Source: Linyphia triangularis
Taxonomy: Eukaryota > Arthropoda > Arachnida > Araneae > Linyphiidae
DNA length: 64,000 bases
Reading direction: 5' to 3'
Assembly: GCA_963978545.1 (NCBI GenBank)
Contig: OZ021730.1
Span: forward strand, 248,001-312,000
Of the stretch, positions 60,065 to 64,000 are shown piece by piece. The notes beneath the pieces are model-generated. The model was not told the origin of the DNA and did no database searches. It was given only the letters and a program-made list of their open reading frames with translations. Made by a program: the position numbers and the translations under genes. The number at the start of each line of letters is the position of its first letter. Positions within the stretch are counted from its first letter, which is position 1.

Positions 60065-60162
60065 GCTCTGAGAGAGATATGGTCGCTTCAGAGTCTAGAG
60101 TCGAACTGATGTAAAATCAGGTGGAAATGCAACCTTTTATAGGTACAGTTGCAGAATGAAAG
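60065..60162 (-). promoter_or_regulatory. P2 promoter of ankyrin gene copy 8, DPE altered
   Basis: TATA at 60131-60123, predicted start at 60097, exon 1 at 60097-60002. The DPE reads ATATCT instead of AGATCT, losing the G at its second position. This is the only altered P2 DPE in the window. Confidence 0.72.
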
Positions 60163-60911
60163 GTGGACCAATGGCGACACGGCAAAACCAAGCAGAGGAA
60201 ACTGGTAGGGTCAGCTTGCTATTAAATTACTTTAAACGATTAACTCAGACATGGCACAGCTTCTAAGCAAAAGAAATGAACTTCAAGAAAAAGCGACGAG
60301 AACTGAGAAAAAACATCACATTTTCAAAAAATTGCAGAAGTTGAACAATTTTAAAATTGATCGTTAGTCTGTCCCTGCTTCTCAGCACTAATGCTTCATT
60401 TTTTCAAATGCAATACCTGTCAAAGTATTGTTTTAGAACATATGAAATTTTAAACCAGGCATTACAAGAGTAACACCAACTCATTAATGAAATTTGAAGG
60501 AAAAATAAAAGAAAGTTTTTTTTTTATTCCAATTTGAAAAGAATTTTATGCTTCCTCATTAATATTTTAAATTAATAATCTGAAGAAAACACCACATTAT
60601 TTTTGCTTTAAATTTTGTAAATGAGCGCTATTATTCCAACCCTTGTATTTTTCAACTTCAACACAAAATTGCTTGATTTAATAGTTTCTCAAACGGCCCT
60701 TTTAAAGACCCAAAATAACACACGACTGGTCCGTTTACACGCTATCATTTTAATTCCAGTTCAGTTTTATGCCCTAATGCAATACTTTCTTCGGAACATT
60801 ACATACAAATATAACGATATATGTGTCGATGACAATATTTCGATTTTTTTTTTTTTTTTTTTGAGCAAAATTACACTAGTTATTTCCTAAGCTCCTCCCT
60901 CCTGCTTTGCA

Positions 60912-60973
60912 ATTGGACCACCTCACTCTCCGCAACCATACCTATAAAAGGTTGCATTTTTCCAGTCTTCGCA
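60912..60973 (+). promoter_or_regulatory. P1 promoter, unit 9, split by two elements
   Basis: TATA at 60943-60951. Blocks lie at 60964-60973, 62246-62258 and 63811-63823. Confidence 0.65.
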
Positions 60974-62245
60974 GGCCGGGGTCCCCCAGGGGAGTATCCT
61001 GGGTCCCACTTTATATAACATCTATACATCCGACTTCCCTTCCTTTAAGGACGACCGCAATTGTTTAACTGCTTTCTATGCAGATGACACGGCCATTGTC
61101 TCCAAATCACTCAACTCTCAAACTGCACTTAAAAATCTGCAAAACAAAATTCCCACCATTGAAGCCTGGTGCTCCAAATGGAAGATTAGTATTAATGCTG
61201 GCAAATCACAAGTTTTATGCACAGTTACTAAAAACAATAAAAAGAACAAAATTACTGGCAATGAGATCACACTTTTTAATGAAAAAATCCCCATTGTTAA
61301 AAAGGCCAAATATTTGGGTGTCACCATAAATACAAAACTTACATGGTCAGACCACATAACTAATGTGACCAAAAACGCATTTGGAGTTGCCAGAAAACTC
61401 GCCCCACTTATTGGTAGGAACTCCACACTACCCCTCAATCACAAAAGGAGACTCTATCTCAGTGCAATAAGACCAGTATTCACTTATGCTTCCCCTGCAT
61501 GGGCCACCTGCACAGCCAGAGATTTACATAGACTCCAGGTTATCCAAAATAAGATTCTTCGAAACATGGTAGACGCTAGTAGATATGTAAGGAATGACCT
61601 TATTCACAGGGACATGAAAATCAACACCATCGAACAACACCTAGCTGAGTTAAATATCTCCTTTTACAAAAAAGCGACTAAACCTAATTCTATAATCAAT
61701 GAATGCCTGGACTATGAAATTTCTCAGAACGACACACGTAACAGACCATACGCTGCTTTTGTGCTATCTGACGCTATAATGACCACAAGATTTAATAAGT
61801 AATTTATTGATCTTACTTACTGTAAACACAAATTCTCTTACAGTCAGACTTTTGTATATAGAAACGCAGGTTTCATGTAATTAGATCATATTTAACCAAT
61901 TTATTATTCTTATTATTACCTTTGACGAAGTAAAATCTCAGGAATTTTACGATTTATTTTTGTACCTAAAAGCGTGAGCTTTTGTATATAGTTTGACGAT
62001 GTTAAAATCTCAGGATATTTAACGAATTATTTTTGTACCAAAAAGCGTGAGCTTTTGTATATAGTTACGTATTTAACCAACTTTTCTTTTTTTTTAATTA
62101 TTTCGTATTGTCCCGTCCGTCCCTCACTGTAACTTTTCATGCAATTTATATTTTATATTTTATGACGATCGCCCTTCGGGCGCTATTAAGACCAGCGGTA
62201 AAGTGCCTCCGGGCTGTAGCCACTTAAAATCATCATCAAAGAAAA
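60974..62245 (+). mobile_element. 5'-truncated Jockey-like LINE fragment, unit 9
   Basis: 1,272 bp, with direct repeats at 60964-60973 and 62246-62255. Confidence 0.85.
60975..61802 (+). pseudogene. Reverse transcriptase C-terminal fragment, copy 6
   Basis: 275 open codons; carries the same Ala and His changes as unit 6. Confidence 0.85.
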
Positions 62246-62258
62246 AGTCTTCGCATTC

Positions 62259-63810
62259 CCAATCAAATCATGATCAGATTCACGAGCTAGTCGGACCTGT
62301 TACCGATCGTTCTTCATCATTCCCATTTGTTGGTTTTTACTGACGTTTCTGAAATGGTGAGGCGCAAAGCTATCAAACCTAAGCCTGCATCTGCTAAGGC
62401 AGTTTGCCATGTTCCTGTTGTAGTTCCCACTAAGGTGGATGAGCCGATTGATGTTTCCTTTGCTAGTACCCCTGTAGTACCCATTAATATGGATGAGCGG
62501 ATAGCTGTTGTTCCAGTGCCGGGTACCAATGAAGTACCCATTAATTTGGAGGAGCGGCTTGATGACATTTCTATCCCTGAGATTCCAGTGCTTAACTCCC
62601 CTGTTATAGTTAACACTGCTGCTGATTCAGGTGAAGCTGAATCGCCCAGATTCATTCTTAATCTCCCCAATGCTATCCAGTATGATGAGGCAAATCTGGC
62701 CAACATTTCTGGCGCCAAATCTACTGATATCTCTTTCCCTCTTAGCCCACCTCGCTCCTTCAAAGTTGTTGTTCGAGGTTTAAATATCAAATCCTCTATT
62801 TTGGACATAGCCGACTGGCTGGTCTGGAAGAAACCAGAGTTTTCCCCCATTCAGATCACACAGATGAAACGCCGTAATGGGCATAAGATGCCCCTTTTTA
62901 TTTTGGAGTTCCCTTTCACTGAAAATCAATCTGACATTTTATCCTGGCGTACCATGTTATACACCAAAGTCAGAATTGAACCCCTCATAGGCAGGAAGGC
63001 GAGCGGACCCCAACAATGCTACAAGTGTCAGCATTGGGGTGAACACCTTGCTGCTGAATGTACCTCTCCCATCAGATGCCGACACTGCTCTCTTGATCAC
63101 AGTAGTCGTGCATGCCCAGTCAAAAATGGCCCAAAGCTTTGCTGCAACTGTGGCCAAAATCATGCAAGCTCTTCTCTCTCCTGTCCGACTCGTAGAGCTT
63201 TATTTACCAACCCTCAGAAGGTCACCAAGACTACCAAACCTCCCCCTCTAAATTCTGACTGTACCAGATTTGTTCCTCGTCCCCTGATTATCAAAAGTAT
63301 AACTAAGACCTATGCAAATGCTGTCTGTCAAACAATTGGAACCACAGTCAACAAGGCGACTGAATCAGTTGTTCTGACCCCCATTCAGACTTCCTCTAAA
63401 GATTCTCAAGCTGGCTCTGGTCTTGAATCTTGCCAACTCAATGATAAATGCTACGTTGCATTTTTATTCACTCACGGTTTCATTATGGATGAGTTTTCCG
63501 ACCTTCAAGATTGTTACGACTGGACCGAGGATAATGCATCCTTCTTTTTACCAGTTATACAATTTATCAGGGATTTCCCACCAGTTTGGACTCCACTGCC
63601 CTGTGCTTAGTTTAGCTCCTCCCACGTGCCTTTTCCTCGCTTTCTATTGGAAGGTGATCCAAGCCAGCTCCTGTACCAAGTGTGGTGTCATGTTTTGCTT
63701 TTATTGTATACCAGTTCCGATATTTCGTCCTTCAATTTATCCCACCCTTCATATCAGAGAGTATAGCATCTTCGGATCAGCACTCCGTTAATTGTAATAT
63801 TAAAAAGTAA
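62259..63810 (+). mobile_element. Gag-only retroelement, unit 9
   Basis: 1,552 bp, with the 13 bp repeat at 62246-62258 and 63811-63823. Confidence 0.65.
62354..63610 (+). CDS. Jockey-type ORF1/gag protein, copy 9
   Basis: Intact 418-residue consensus copy; the last complete coding frame before the window end. Confidence 0.85.
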   Translation: MVRRKAIKPKPASAKAVCHVPVVVPTKVDEPIDVSFASTPVVPINMDERIAVVPVPGTNEVPINLEERLDDISIPEIPVLNSPVIVNTAADSGEAESPRFILNLPNAIQYDEANLANISGAKSTDISFPLSPPRSFKVVVRGLNIKSSILDIADWLVWKKPEFSPIQITQMKRRNGHKMPLFILEFPFTENQSDILSWRTMLYTKVRIEPLIGRKASGPQQCYKCQHWGEHLAAECTSPIRCRHCSLDHSSRACPVKNGPKLCCNCGQNHASSSLSCPTRRALFTNPQKVTKTTKPPPLNSDCTRFVPRPLIIKSITKTYANAVCQTIGTTVNKATESVVLTPIQTSSKDSQAGSGLESCQLNDKCYVAFLFTHGFIMDEFSDLQDCYDWTEDNASFFLPVIQFIRDFPPVWTPLPCA

Positions 63811-64000
63811 AGTCTTCGCATTCTCAGATTTAGAGCTCTGAGAGTAAGACCTGACTCTCGCCTCTTTCTTGGCGCTTTTTGACTGGGTTTCTAACCCTAT
63901 ATGCGGGCTGGTTCACCAAGTGGTTGCAAGGATGAAATATGTAAACAATACAGGCAGATCGCTACATTTTTACATGCAATTTTATATTCAGTAGGTCTTT

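Larger units (their letters stand above)
59560..64000. repeat. Tandem array unit 9 (long class, cut by window end)
   Basis: Long unit ending inside the small ORF that precedes SL2; its 5S pseudogene and ankyrin exons lie beyond the window. The array continues past both edges of the window. Confidence 0.96.

Noticed and set aside
1..64000. Bacterial origin, operons, CRISPR array or phage
   Set aside because: Introns, TATA/Inr/DPE promoters, LINE fragments and 5S/histone relics are eukaryotic; the repeats are kilobase units, not short spaced repeats.

Overview
The window is almost wholly one head-to-tail tandem array (a macrosatellite) from a eukaryotic, very probably arthropod, nuclear genome. 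The arthropod assignment is an inference. It rests on spliceosomal introns with GT/AG borders, core promoters built from TATA, TCAGTY-type initiator (Inr) and downstream promoter element (DPE), Jockey-type LINE fragments, a 5S rRNA-derived sequence and a histone-type 3' stem-loop. A chelicerate such as a spider is possible, but the sequence alone does not settle it.

Layout: using an arbitrary phase set by the first base, there are eight complete units and one partial unit, starting at 1, 6662, 13345, 19997, 27936, 35874, 43814, 51750 and 59560. Units 1-3 are short (about 6.65-6.68 kb). Units 4-9 are long (about 7.81-7.94 kb) because each carries an extra 1.27 kb LINE fragment. Every unit has the same order. 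It begins with a minus-strand TATA/Inr/DPE promoter and non-coding first exon (P2) of the ankyrin gene that lies to the left. A spacer with a decayed histone-like stem-loop (SL1) follows, then a plus-strand promoter (P1) that is a paralogue of P2. Long units next carry a 5'-truncated Jockey-like reverse transcriptase fragment. All units then carry a 1.55 kb gag-only (ORF1) retroelement, a second Inr/DPE with a 39-codon small ORF ending at a near-perfect histone stem-loop (SL2), a 5S rRNA pseudogene, a short tandem duplication, and the two coding exons of the minus-strand ankyrin gene.

The main gene is a three-exon minus-strand gene encoding 420 residues: about seven ankyrin repeats followed by a C-terminal region resembling PRANC/F-box-like tails. 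All eight complete copies are open and have intact splice signals. Both retroelements sit at the Inr of P1 and are bounded by copies of the same 10-13 bp direct repeat. The uninterrupted paralogue P2 supports reading them as two successive insertions at one target. The 5S pseudogene, the two histone-type stem-loops and the paired promoters suggest that the unit descends from, or captured parts of, a linked 5S-histone repeat. No histone coding sequence was found.

The units are nearly identical, and non-adjacent long units share rare variants, which points to recent homogenisation by unequal exchange or gene conversion. No prokaryotic features, CRISPR arrays or tRNAs were recognised.
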